DNA of 64,000 nucleotides from Vagococcus intermedius (GTDB taxonomy: Bacteria > Bacillota > Bacilli > Lactobacillales > Vagococcaceae). This document shows positions 1 through 8,037 of this stretch, one piece after another (position 1 is the first letter of the stretch; every line of letters starts with the position of its first letter). The notes under the pieces were generated by a model that made no database searches, was not told the DNA's origin, and was given only the letters and a program-made list of their open reading frames with translations. The stretch is from NCBI RefSeq assembly GCF_029144185.1, contig NZ_CP110232.1:1632164-1696163 (forward strand), in the 5' to 3' direction. The translations under genes were made by a program, and so were the position numbers.

Positions 1-436
1 CATAATAATTAATCGGAACTTGATTCATCTTCCCTTTTAAATCTTTACGCATTTGATAAACAGTTCGTTGAGACACTCTTGTCATAATAAATTGTTGTAA
101 AAAATTAAAAACTGCTGATATAGCATACATGCCAATCACTATTAATAAAATTTGACCAATTTTATCAAAATCAATCGGAAAACTATCTATTTTAATTCCA
201 GCCTTCATTTGGCCTATTCCTTCGCCAATCCCTTTAGCAATTTCAGTTGTTGCCTTACCTAAAACCTTAGGAGTCCGTATTTGGAAAATAGTTGACGCGA
301 TTGCTAAAATAAAGACTAATAAAATTGCATAAGCACGTTTAGACATGTATTTTAATAATCGACGTGTTGTTCCCCAGAAATTTTTTGCTTTATCTGCTTT
401 TTTTCCTAGTGCTGGGCCACCTCTTCTGCCACTCAT
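1..436 (-). CDS. ABC exporter subunit, second half of heterodimer (partial, N-terminus only)
   Basis: The first 145 codons of an ABC exporter subunit run off the left edge of the window. The protein opens with a short Gly/Arg-rich cytoplasmic stretch (MSGRRGGPALGKK), common in EfrB/LmrD-type half transporters, then one membrane segment (about residues 37-52), a loop, and a second hydrophobic stretch. The start ATG overlaps the TGA of the preceding ABC gene in an ATGA junction, so the two are translationally coupled and very likely form one heterodimeric drug/lipid exporter. The nucleotide-binding domain lies outside the window, so it cannot be checked here that this subunit carries the catalytic Glu its partner lacks. 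Confidence 0.9.
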   Translation of the reverse strand, partial: MSGRRGGPALGKKADKAKNFWGTTRRLLKYMSKRAYAILLVFILAIASTIFQIRTPKVLGKATTEIAKGIGEGIGQMKAGIKIDSFPIDFDKIGQILLIVIGMYAISAVFNFLQQFIMTRVSQRTVYQMRKDLKGKMNQVPINYY

Positions 437-2160
437 GCAATATCCTCCTCTTTCAACTGCGAACTAATAATTTCTTGATACGTTTCACAATTTTCTTTTA
501 ATTCTACGTGTGTTCCTTGACCAACAACTTTCCCTTCATCGATCACTAATATTAAATCAGCATCTGCTACTGTACTAATTCTTTGAGCGACAATCACTGA
601 AATTTGATTAGTCAAATCATTACTTAGGGCTTCTCTTAATTTAGCATCCGTTTTAAAATCCAACGCTGAAAATGAATCATCAAAAATAAAGACATCCGCT
701 TCTTTTACTAAAGCACGAGCGATGCATAAACGTTGACGTTGTCCACCTGAGAAATTACCGCCAGCTTGTTCAACATGACTATCTAATCCTTCTTCTAAAC
801 TTGAAACAAATTCTTTCGCCTGGGCTATCTCTAAAGCATGCCACATTTCTTCTTCTGAAGCATTAGGCTTACCATAACATAAATTTTCTCTAATAGTCCC
901 TGTAAACAACATTGCTTTTTGAGGAACATAACCAATACGATCGATTAATGCTTCTTTTCCAACTTTGGATACAGAGGTATTATTTAATAAAATATCTCCT
1001 GATTCAATATCATAAAAACGTGGTATTAAGTTTACCAACGTTGTTTTACCAGAACCTGTTCCACCAATAATAGCAAGTGTTTGACCTTTACTTACCTTAA
1101 AATCAACATCTTCAAGTGCTAAATTTTCAGCCCCTTGGTAACGGTAATTAACATGTTTAAATTCAATTGATGTTTGTTTGTCATCTTGATTGATTTCTAC
1201 TGGATTTTTAGCCTCAGTCAATTCATCAACTGAATCTAGTACCTCATTAATCCTTACAGCTGATGCCTGTGCTCTTGGTACAAAAATAAAAATCATAGAT
1301 AACATTAAGAAACTAATTAAAATTTGTGTAGCATACGTCATAAACGCAATTAAATGCCCCACTTCCATCGACATATCCGCAATTAGATGACTCCCTTGCC
1401 AAACAATCAAAATTGTTGTTCCGCTCATTACAAGCGTTACAATCGGAATCATCATTGCTAAAATACTATTAACCTTGATAGCTGTTGCCACAAAATCTTT
1501 ATTGGCTTCATCAAATCGTTCTTCTTCATATTCAGATCGATTAAAAGCACGTACTACCCTGATTCCAGTCAAACCTTCACGAAAAACTAAGTTTAATTTA
1601 TCTGTTTTCTTTTGCATACTTTTAAATAGTGGCACCGCAAAATACATAATAATCCCAACAAAAATTAACAGTATTGGAATAGTTATTAAAAATACTTTTG
1701 TTAATTCTGCATTTTTTTGATACGCCATAAAACTTGCACCGATTAAAGTCAGTGGCGCATTAATCATTAGTCTTAAAAACATTTGGGTAACCATTTGAAC
1801 CTGATTAACATCATTAGTTGTTCTAGTAATCAAAGACGCCGTTCCAAACTTGTCAATTTGGTTATGAGACCCATAACTAACTTTTTTAAATATTTCGGAA
1901 CGCAACGTCTTCCCTAATTTCTGTGATTCACGTGTAGCAAAATACGTATTACCAATTGCTGCTACAATACTAATCAGAGAAAAGCCAATCATCACGGCTC
2001 CAACTGACCAAATATAAGGAATATCTCCTTTTGCTACTCCTTTGTCAATAATGTTAGAAGTTAAATTAGGCAAGTATAAATCACTCATAACTTGAACCAT
2101 CATGAATACTAGTGCCATTAAAATCGAACCAATTGACATACGTTTAGCTATTTTTATCAT
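433..2160 (-). CDS. ABC exporter subunit with degenerate ATPase site (EfrA/LmrC-like)
   Basis: 575-residue half transporter: six-helix membrane domain in about residues 1-300, then a nucleotide-binding domain. Walker A GGTGSGKT lies at 366-373, the signature motif is FSGGQRQR, and the Walker B region reads FIFDDS with Asp at about 495 where the catalytic Glu is normally found. The switch-loop His is replaced by Gln (VAQR, about 526). These substitutions are the known hallmark of the degenerate half of heterodimeric exporters such as LmrCD, BmrCD and TM287/288. The gene overlaps both its TetR regulator upstream and its partner subunit downstream by ATGA junctions, giving a three-gene operon. 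Multidrug export is inferred from family; the substrate is unknown. Confidence 0.92.
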   Translation of the reverse strand: MIKIAKRMSIGSILMALVFMMVQVMSDLYLPNLTSNIIDKGVAKGDIPYIWSVGAVMIGFSLISIVAAIGNTYFATRESQKLGKTLRSEIFKKVSYGSHNQIDKFGTASLITRTTNDVNQVQMVTQMFLRLMINAPLTLIGASFMAYQKNAELTKVFLITIPILLIFVGIIMYFAVPLFKSMQKKTDKLNLVFREGLTGIRVVRAFNRSEYEEERFDEANKDFVATAIKVNSILAMMIPIVTLVMSGTTILIVWQGSHLIADMSMEVGHLIAFMTYATQILISFLMLSMIFIFVPRAQASAVRINEVLDSVDELTEAKNPVEINQDDKQTSIEFKHVNYRYQGAENLALEDVDFKVSKGQTLAIIGGTGSGKTTLVNLIPRFYDIESGDILLNNTSVSKVGKEALIDRIGYVPQKAMLFTGTIRENLCYGKPNASEEEMWHALEIAQAKEFVSSLEEGLDSHVEQAGGNFSGGQRQRLCIARALVKEADVFIFDDSFSALDFKTDAKLREALSNDLTNQISVIVAQRISTVADADLILVIDEGKVVGQGTHVELKENCETYQEIISSQLKEEDIA

Positions 2161-2840
2161 TCATTTCCACCTACTTTATTTTGATGCACACCATACTGCA
2201 ACCAACCTAATTTTGTATCAAACTCTTCCTTTAGTTCTTCTAAATCTACTTTTTCGCCGCGCGTTTCTTGTTTATAAGCGTGGTTAATTGAACCAAACAT
2301 CATCGAGGTCAAAATTCTAATTAAAATAATCAGATCTTTATCTGTCGTTAATTTTAATTTTGAAGTATCAATCATCTCCATTAACTGTACCATTTTCTCT
2401 TTATGCTTAGTGACACGCTGCTCTCTCAATTTTACCAGTGAATCATCTCTTGCAATCTCAGGTGAGACCCGTGATGTCCCTTGGTAATCTAAATACAAGA
2501 ATAAATTTTTATAAAAAGCCGCATTTGGACCACAAATCGCTTCCTCGCTCCAGCGTCTAAAATAACGTCTGGTTGCTTTAAAAAGATCACCTTGCTCTTC
2601 TCTCAGTAATACTTCATAATCCCTTTTACTAGCCAGTCTCAACACATCAAAATAATAATAGTAAAGGTCTTCTTTATCATCAAAATATTGATAAAAACTA
2701 CCTCTCGAGACATCTGCTAACTTTACAATATTCGCAATCGCTGCATCTTGTAATGGAACACGTGAAAATTCGATACGCGCTGCCTCCAATAAACGCTCTT
2801 GCTTTTCCTTTGGCAAACGAAAAAAAGTTTCTTTAGGCAT
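2157..2840 (-). CDS. TetR/AcrR-family transcriptional repressor of the ABC exporter operon
   Basis: 227-residue regulator with an N-terminal TetR helix-turn-helix (about residues 5-55, including ANIVKLADVSRGSFYQYF followed by DKEDLYYY) and a C-terminal all-helical ligand domain. I chose the ATG at 2840 because it follows a strong AAGGAGGAGG site; the longer frame from 2885 would run through the operator. It is the first gene of the exporter operon and overlaps the first ABC gene by four bases. The palindromic operator immediately upstream covers the only good promoter, so autorepression with induction by an exporter substrate is the likely scheme. Confidence 0.9.
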   Translation of the reverse strand: MPKETFFRLPKEKQERLLEAARIEFSRVPLQDAAIANIVKLADVSRGSFYQYFDDKEDLYYYYFDVLRLASKRDYEVLLREEQGDLFKATRRYFRRWSEEAICGPNAAFYKNLFLYLDYQGTSRVSPEIARDDSLVKLREQRVTKHKEKMVQLMEMIDTSKLKLTTDKDLIILIRILTSMMFGSINHAYKQETRGEKVDLEELKEEFDTKLGWLQYGVHQNKVGGNE

Positions 2841-2861
2841 CTTGCTCCTCCTCCTTGAACA

Positions 2862-2915
2862 ATATGACACACCGTCATATGACACTGCGTCATTATATAT
2901 GACGCAGTGTCATAT
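2862..2915. promoter_or_regulatory. Composite palindromic operator of the TetR regulator
   Basis: A perfect inverted repeat with 16-base arms (arm core tatgacactgcgtca, 2877-2892 and 2900-2915) surrounds a 7-base AT spacer. A second, smaller palindrome (atatgac-N5-gtcatat, 2862-2880) abuts it and shares its edge, so TGAC/GTCA half-sites recur through the block. This is the size and form expected for two TetR dimers. It covers the -10 box and the whole spacer of the tetR promoter. Confidence 0.85.
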
Positions 2916-2920
2916 TGCAA
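2892..2920 (-). promoter_or_regulatory. Promoter of the tetR-ABC exporter operon
   Basis: Read on the minus strand: -35 TTGCAA (2915-2920), 17-base spacer, -10 TATAAT (2892-2897). The spacer is one arm of the operator palindrome, so bound repressor would block RNA polymerase directly. Confidence 0.85.
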
Positions 2921-2968
2921 GAAAAAAATTACCAGATATCGTCAGTTTCGATAACGATATCTGGCATT
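2921..2968 (-). terminator. Rho-independent terminator after the first APC permease
   Basis: Perfect 11-base stem (ccagatatcgt, 2932-2942, with its complement at 2954-2964). A run of seven U follows on the minus strand and a T run also exists on the plus strand. It ends the permease transcript just before the tetR promoter. Confidence 0.85.
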
Positions 2969-2971
2969 TTT

Positions 2972-4405
2972 TTAATTAAGCGTTTTCTTGTTACGTCGGG
3001 CAATCGCTGGCATAATCATCCCTAAAGCGAGCAATACAATCGGAGTTGAGATATTTAAAACTAATTGAAATAACCATTCTTTAGGTTGATCTGTATAAGA
3101 CACTTTAGGTACCATTCCCAATAGACAAGCGAAAGCCGTAAATAAGAAACACCACAGACCAATAATGTAACCAAAAGTAGCATTTTTGACTAGCTTATAA
3201 TCTGACTGAAAACGATTGGCATATTTATTAATCCACATATAGGCTAAAAATACCCACAGATAACGCATCGGCATCACTACTGAATTTAAATTAGTTAGCC
3301 ATTTAAATAATTCATTCATATTTCCCATGCCTAAAGATGGAACAATAATTAAGATAGTCACTAGAACACCCGTAAAAATGTAGCCATTGACAGGTGTTCC
3401 TTTAGCATTTACCTTAGATAAACTGGCAGGAATATAATCAGGATCTGCATCTGCCAATAAAATTTTAAGAGGGGCATCTATTGAAAAAGCTAAGGCTGAG
3501 ACTTGAGCCATTGAATTAGCAATGGCATATAAAATTAAAAATAAGTTGCCTACACCATAGTGTGCTCCTAACTTCTCAAATGCTTGATACGCACCATTTA
3601 CCATTAAATCTTCCGGAATATTATTTGCATCAAACAACATTCCCATCGCAACAGAGCCTAATAGAGCACAGATTGCTACCATCGCTGCTAAAACAATCAT
3701 CCCTTTAGGAAATTCCTTTGAAGGGTTATGCGTATTATTAACATACGGCGAAATTTTTTCACAGCCTCCAACAGCAAAAACTAGCATGGAGATAGTTGTA
3801 AGATAAGCAAAGTCAAACTTAGGGATATAAGTAGCTAAACTTCCCATATCTGGCGTTGCAACTACTGCCCCTCTTAAAGAAGGGGCTGAGACGGCTAATA
3901 AAATAAATAATAATGACATCACGAACATCGCCGTCCCTGCCATATTCCCAATGACTTTCAAGGTAGTTAACCCTTTTGAAGCAATCCATAAAAATAGTAA
4001 AAATATGATCAAACAAATTAAGGAAACAATTTTTGAATCTACCGTATTAACAAAATTCCCATTCCCCTTAAACAGCCAACTTAAAGCGACTAAAATCCCT
4101 TGGGGTTTCTGTGCCAAATAAGGAATATGAACTATCCAATACGTCCAAGCTGCATAATAGGCCAACTTAGTTGTGGAGGTTTCCTTAATCCACGATGATA
4201 CCCCTCCACCAGATTCTTTAAAAGTCGAACCTAGCTGTCCAACACTTAAGGCATATGGTACAAAATAAAAAATCATAATCAAGACCCAGGATGTCACAAC
4301 TGTCAGTCCTTGTTGTGCAAAATTATTTACAACATTTCCAAGTCCCCAAACAGTAACAAAAGCCATCATTGCAATATTTTGCCATCTTAACTGTTTCTCA
4401 TTCAT
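2972..4405 (-). CDS. APC-superfamily amino acid permease (copy 1)
   Basis: 477-residue permease with about 12 hydrophobic segments. It starts MNEKQLRWQNIAMMAF and carries the conserved first-helix WGLGNVVNN region of the glutamate:GABA antiporter-like branch (YjeM/YfnA type). Substrate specificity cannot be read from sequence; an amino acid or amino acid/amine exchange is the family expectation. It is a tandem paralogue of the next permease upstream, with near-identical N-terminal and central blocks, but each copy has its own terminator and promoter. Its promoter carries a consensus cre site over the -35 box, so carbon catabolite repression is likely for this copy, whereas the other copy shows no such site. 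Confidence 0.85.
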   Translation of the reverse strand: MNEKQLRWQNIAMMAFVTVWGLGNVVNNFAQQGLTVVTSWVLIMIFYFVPYALSVGQLGSTFKESGGGVSSWIKETSTTKLAYYAAWTYWIVHIPYLAQKPQGILVALSWLFKGNGNFVNTVDSKIVSLICLIIFLLFLWIASKGLTTLKVIGNMAGTAMFVMSLLFILLAVSAPSLRGAVVATPDMGSLATYIPKFDFAYLTTISMLVFAVGGCEKISPYVNNTHNPSKEFPKGMIVLAAMVAICALLGSVAMGMLFDANNIPEDLMVNGAYQAFEKLGAHYGVGNLFLILYAIANSMAQVSALAFSIDAPLKILLADADPDYIPASLSKVNAKGTPVNGYIFTGVLVTILIIVPSLGMGNMNELFKWLTNLNSVVMPMRYLWVFLAYMWINKYANRFQSDYKLVKNATFGYIIGLWCFLFTAFACLLGMVPKVSYTDQPKEWLFQLVLNISTPIVLLALGMIMPAIARRNKKTLN

Positions 4406-4458
4406 TGATGTCTCTCCTTCTTATAGCTACTTATATTATTTAATTTTGATACGCCCTA

Positions 4459-4487
4459 ACAGTACCTTGATCTCCAAATCATGTAAA
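4459..4487 (-). promoter_or_regulatory. Probable promoter of APC permease copy 1
   Basis: On the minus strand: -35 TTTACA (4482-4487), 17-base spacer, -10 TACTGT (4459-4464). The -10 is imperfect; the spacing and the overlapping cre site support the call. Confidence 0.5.
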
Positions 4488-4495
4488 CGCTTACT
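4481..4495. promoter_or_regulatory. Catabolite-responsive element (cre)
   Basis: atgtaaacgcttact matches the CcpA consensus WTGNAANCGNWNNCW at every fixed position. It overlaps the -35 box of permease copy 1, the position expected for CcpA repression. Confidence 0.75.
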
Positions 4496-4550
4496 TTTTC
4501 TTTGTCATTGAATTTTTAAAATAACATTATTTAACTAACCTTACCCTCAT

Positions 4551-4586
4551 AAAAAAAGCAGCTCTTTCTAATGAAAGAACTGCTTT
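4551..4586 (-). terminator. Terminator after APC permease copy 2
   Basis: Hairpin with arms gcagctctttc and gaaagaactgc (one G-U pair) around a short loop. Seven U follow on the minus strand (A run 4551-4557). Confidence 0.8.
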
Positions 4587-4596
4587 AAAAATTTAA

Positions 4597-6024
4597 TTAA
4601 GATTTTTGATTACGACGAGCAATTAGCGGTAAAATTAAGCCCAAAGCAATCAAGACAAATGGTGTCACAATATTTAAAATCATTTCAAACATCCAGTGAC
4701 TAGGATTCGCCGCATAATCAATTTTTGGTACCATTCCTAAGAAACAAGCAAAGGCTGTAAATAAGAAGCACCACAAACCAATAAAATAGCCTACTTTTGG
4801 ATTTTTTACAAATTTATATTCTGATGAGAATTCTTTGTGTTTTTTATTAATCCACATAAAGGCTAAGAAAACCCACAAATAACGTAATGGCATAACAACT
4901 GAGTTTAAATTTAATAACCAGTCATAAAGCTCAACCATATTTCCCATACCAAGCGACGGAATAATAATCAGTGTACTAACTAAAATACCTGTTAAAATAT
5001 AACCATTTACTGGTGTTCCTTTTGCATTAACTTTAGCCAATTTAGCTGGAATATAATTTTTGTCTGCATCTGACAATAAGATTTTTAATGGCGCATCAAT
5101 TGAAAAGGCTAAAGCTGAAATTGAGGCTAAAGCATTAGCGATGGCATACAAGATAACAAATATATTCCCTACTCCATAATAACCACCTAGTAACTTGAAG
5201 GCGTCATAAGCACCATTAGCTTTCAAATCTTTAGGGATATTATTTGCATCAAATAACATTCCCATTGCAATTGATCCTAATAAGGCACAAATAGCGACCA
5301 TTGCTGCTAAAATTAACATCCCTTTAGGAAACTCTTTAGATGGATTTTTAGTATTACTTACGTAAGGTGACATTTTTTCACAACCACCTACAGCAAAGAC
5401 TAACATTGAAATCGTTGTTAAATATGCAAAATCAAATTTTGGCATATACGTTGATAGACTTGTCATGTTTGGTGTAGCAACTTCAGCACCAGTCATAGCA
5501 GGAGCTGTTACAGCTAAAAGAATAAATAATAATGACATTACAAACATTGACGTTCCCGCAATACTACCAATTAATTTTAAGGTTGTTAACCCTTTTGAAG
5601 CAATCCATAAGAAGAATAAGAAAATCGCTAAACAGATCAATGATACTATTTTAGCATCTACCGTTCCAACAAAATCACCATTTCCTTTAAATAACCAACT
5701 TAAGGCAATTAAAATTGCTTGTGGTTTCTGTGCCAAATAAGGAATATGAACAACCCAGTAAGTCCAAGCCGCATAATATCCTAAACGCGCAGTCGATGTT
5801 TCCTTAATCCAGGATGACACACCGCCATTTGATTCTTTAAAGGTTGAGCCTAATTGACCAACGCTTAAAGCATAAGGAACAAAATAAAGTACCATAATCA
5901 AAATCCATGACACAACAACTGTTAACCCTTGTTGTGCGTAGTTGTTCACAACATTTCCAAGACCCCAAACAGCAACAAAGGCCATTAAAGAAATATTATA
6001 CCAACGTAATTGTTTTTCTTCCAT
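4597..6024 (-). CDS. APC-superfamily amino acid permease (copy 2)
   Basis: 475-residue permease, colinear and highly similar along its length to the adjacent copy: both share LRWxNIxxMAF, WGLGNVVNN, SVGQLGSTFKES, VGGCEK and the C-terminal PxIARRN. About 12 membrane segments. Differences cluster in loops, at the extreme termini and in the region around residues 180-190, so the pair could have diverged in substrate or in regulation. It has its own promoter (TTGACT / TAAAAT) with an upstream 14-base palindrome and no cre site. An amino acid antiporter role is inferred from family; no decarboxylase or deiminase gene sits beside the pair to suggest a substrate. Confidence 0.85.
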   Translation of the reverse strand: MEEKQLRWYNISLMAFVAVWGLGNVVNNYAQQGLTVVVSWILIMVLYFVPYALSVGQLGSTFKESNGGVSSWIKETSTARLGYYAAWTYWVVHIPYLAQKPQAILIALSWLFKGNGDFVGTVDAKIVSLICLAIFLFFLWIASKGLTTLKLIGSIAGTSMFVMSLLFILLAVTAPAMTGAEVATPNMTSLSTYMPKFDFAYLTTISMLVFAVGGCEKMSPYVSNTKNPSKEFPKGMLILAAMVAICALLGSIAMGMLFDANNIPKDLKANGAYDAFKLLGGYYGVGNIFVILYAIANALASISALAFSIDAPLKILLSDADKNYIPAKLAKVNAKGTPVNGYILTGILVSTLIIIPSLGMGNMVELYDWLLNLNSVVMPLRYLWVFLAFMWINKKHKEFSSEYKFVKNPKVGYFIGLWCFLFTAFACFLGMVPKIDYAANPSHWMFEMILNIVTPFVLIALGLILPLIARRNQKS

Positions 6025-6061
6025 TGAATTTCTCCTTTAATTTAAACTTTAATGAATGTTT

Positions 6062-6091
6062 ATTTTACTGGTTGTAAGCTTTTGCAGTCAA
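6062..6091 (-). promoter_or_regulatory. Promoter of APC permease copy 2
   Basis: On the minus strand: -35 TTGACT (6086-6091), 18-base spacer, -10 TAAAAT (6062-6067), followed by a leader with the site AAAGGAG before the ATG. Confidence 0.65.
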
Positions 6092-6098
6092 TCTAATT

Positions 6099-6112
6099 AT
6101 GATAATTATCAT
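6099..6112. promoter_or_regulatory. 14-base perfect palindrome upstream of the -35 box
   Basis: atgataattatcat is a perfect palindrome ending eight bases before the -35 of permease copy 2. It resembles half of a Fur/PerR-type box (GATAAT/ATTATC) but lacks the central base of the 7-1-7 form. The position suits an activator; the identity of the protein is unknown. Confidence 0.4.
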
Positions 6113-6156
6113 TAAAATCTAATTAAAATAACTCTAATTTTATGAGGTTTTTACAC

Positions 6157-6186
6157 AAAAAAGGGTTAGAATAACTTTCCTAACCC
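6157..6186 (-). terminator. Terminator of the dga/mupG operon
   Basis: Stem gggttag/ctaaccc (6163-6169 and 6180-6186) with a U run on the minus strand side (A run 6157-6162), about 50 bases beyond the kdgK stop. Confidence 0.7.
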
Positions 6187-6237
6187 TCATCTTACCCACA
6201 TAATTTAGTTAAAAAGCTCTATACAGGCGTTATTTAA

Positions 6238-7260
6238 TTATCTAACAATATCAATCTTTTGATTTTCTAAAAATAATTCAACTTGACGTAAGGTTACAAT
6301 TGGACTATCACCTAAAGTGGTATGAGCTAATACAGCACTAGCAGTTGCAAAATCCACCAATTTTCTTGGCTCCCATTGATTAAGAATACCTGTTAAAATA
6401 CCTGCAACATAGGCATCTCCTGTCCCGACTCGATCAAAAATAAAGATAGGAAAAGTTTCAGATGTAATCATGCCTGTCGGAGAAATTAAAAAGCCTGTTA
6501 AATAGCGTTGCTCAGCTTGGTAAGAACGCTCAGTCCCTGCAAAATATAATAACTGATATTTCTTAACAAAATAATTAGCTAATACTGAAAATTCTAATTC
6601 TTGATTACATTCACTGGGCAGATCTAATAGTTCTATCAAATCACGATCACCACCTATAACAATATCAGCATATCCTAACATCTCTTCATAAGCCTTACGA
6701 ATCTCTAATAAATCTTGATCTCTAGCCAAACTAGGACGATAATTGAAATCAAAGCAAACGTGTTTGCCTAAGGACTGAGCTTGACGTGCTAAGCGAAGTG
6801 CAGCTTGCCTTGTCGCATCTGTTAAAATTAAAGAAATACCACAAATATGTACAATACTACTGTCACTAATTGCATTATCTAACTCTAATTCCTCCCAACT
6901 ACTCAAGCCAAAAGAGCTATGATGTCGCTCTAAGTAAGTAACTTCTGAGGGACGGTTACCATATCCTTGCTCAAGCAAGTAAATTCCCATATGCTCTCCC
7001 TCTTGTTTAATTAGCTTATCAGAAATCCCCAATTTTCGAATTTCAGCTTTAGCGGCCTCTCCTAAACGATTTTCGGGTAACTGTGTCAAAAGTGCTGTTT
7101 CATGACCAAAATGACTGATCCCACTTAAAACATTTAAACCTGTTCCAGTAAAGTTAAGACGAGCATCTTTTGTCTGCTCCATTGTTTGATAGTTACTCAT
7201 CGCAATACGAAGCATCACTTCACCAAAAGCCATGACTTTTTTGCTTTCAAACATTTTCAT
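6238..7260 (-). CDS. kdgK: PfkB-family sugar kinase, 2-keto-3-deoxygluconate kinase type
   Basis: 340 residues. The PfkB fold is shown by the N-terminal FGEVMLRI and FTGTGLNVLSGISHFG and by the C-terminal ATP/catalytic motif DRVGTGDAYVAG with the expected Asp. It is the last gene of the operon, 14 bases after dgaF, with an AAGGGG site before the ATG. KdgK enzymes phosphorylate 2-keto-3-deoxygluconate to KDPG, the substrate of the aldolase next door. In this operon the acceptor could equally be D-glucosaminate or another aldonic acid released by the upstream hydrolases, because a disaccharide phosphorylated by the PTS yields one unphosphorylated half. Family is secure, substrate is inferred. 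Confidence 0.8.
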   Translation of the reverse strand: MKMFESKKVMAFGEVMLRIAMSNYQTMEQTKDARLNFTGTGLNVLSGISHFGHETALLTQLPENRLGEAAKAEIRKLGISDKLIKQEGEHMGIYLLEQGYGNRPSEVTYLERHHSSFGLSSWEELELDNAISDSSIVHICGISLILTDATRQAALRLARQAQSLGKHVCFDFNYRPSLARDQDLLEIRKAYEEMLGYADIVIGGDRDLIELLDLPSECNQELEFSVLANYFVKKYQLLYFAGTERSYQAEQRYLTGFLISPTGMITSETFPIFIFDRVGTGDAYVAGILTGILNQWEPRKLVDFATASAVLAHTTLGDSPIVTLRQVELFLENQKIDIVR

Positions 7261-7274
7261 AGTCCCCTTAACCT

Positions 7275-8015
7275 TTAGTTTAATAATTTTTTAACTGTTT
7301 CAAATAATGTTGTTACATCACTAGGACGTGTGTCACCAGTTTCTGAGTCAATAATTGAACTGTACACATGAGGAATAACTTTTTTTACACCAGCGTCTAG
7401 TGCAATCTTAACAATCTCCTCAAAATTTTCTAGGTCAATGCCACCAGTAGGCTCTAAATAAAAATCGTATTCTGCACAAGCCTTAGCAACAGCTACATAC
7501 TCTTCTTTGTGAGCTAAGCCTTTCATTGGAAAATATTTAATTGAACTTGCTCCCATGTCTTTTAATAGGGCAATTGCTGTTTCAATTGGAACTTCACCCG
7601 CCGGTGTTTGACTACTTAAAGGACCCGTTGCAATATTTACATAACCAACCTTGCCGGTTGGTGAGACTAAGGCATTAACGATGGTATCGCTTTGACCTAA
7701 TAAGGCACGAGAAGTCCCAGCACCAGTAAAAACTTGGTTAACATGCTGAGGTTGTAAAACTTGAGAGAGACGTGACACCATTTGACTTTGATTTGGGTCA
7801 CCTGCGCCTAAACCAACAGACAAAGCATTATCTGTTGCCTTTTGATACAATGTCATATCATTAATAGCCGCTTCATCACTTGTATAATTTTTTGAAAGGA
7901 CGCCTAAGACGACATGCCCATCAGCTGCTTGATAACAGTCTTTAGCATTTTCAACCGAATTTGCTAAGACGTTTAAAACGACTCTATCTTGATAATAATT
8001 TGGTGTTTTTTTCAT
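7275..8015 (-). CDS. dgaF: KDGP aldolase of the DgaF family
   Basis: 246 residues from the ATG at 8015, which follows GAAGGAAC; the frame continues upstream but without a site. It matches the DgaF/EF_0839-type aldolase family, with conserved ALGxG-like glycine clusters, SSIKYFPMKGL (Schiff-base Lys region) and EPTGGIDLENF near the phosphate-binding end of the barrel. DgaF splits 2-keto-3-deoxygluconate-6-phosphate into pyruvate and glyceraldehyde-3-phosphate. It lies 22 bases after dgaE, its usual partner, so the pair should turn an amino-sugar-acid phosphate into glycolytic intermediates plus ammonia. Confidence 0.85.
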   Translation of the reverse strand: MKKTPNYYQDRVVLNVLANSVENAKDCYQAADGHVVLGVLSKNYTSDEAAINDMTLYQKATDNALSVGLGAGDPNQSQMVSRLSQVLQPQHVNQVFTGAGTSRALLGQSDTIVNALVSPTGKVGYVNIATGPLSSQTPAGEVPIETAIALLKDMGASSIKYFPMKGLAHKEEYVAVAKACAEYDFYLEPTGGIDLENFEEIVKIALDAGVKKVIPHVYSSIIDSETGDTRPSDVTTLFETVKKLLN

Positions 8016-8037
8016 TTTTAGTTCCTTCTTTCTTTTT

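Noticed and set aside
4406-4596. T-box or riboswitch upstream of the amino acid permeases
   Set aside because: The leaders are short and lack the T-box core or any structured aptamer I can recognise; only promoter, cre and terminator signals are seen.
6093-6118. Fur box upstream of APC permease copy 2
   Set aside because: The palindrome shares GATAAT/ATTATC but lacks the 7-1-7 spacing, and an amino acid permease is not a typical iron-regulated gene; kept only as an unassigned palindrome.
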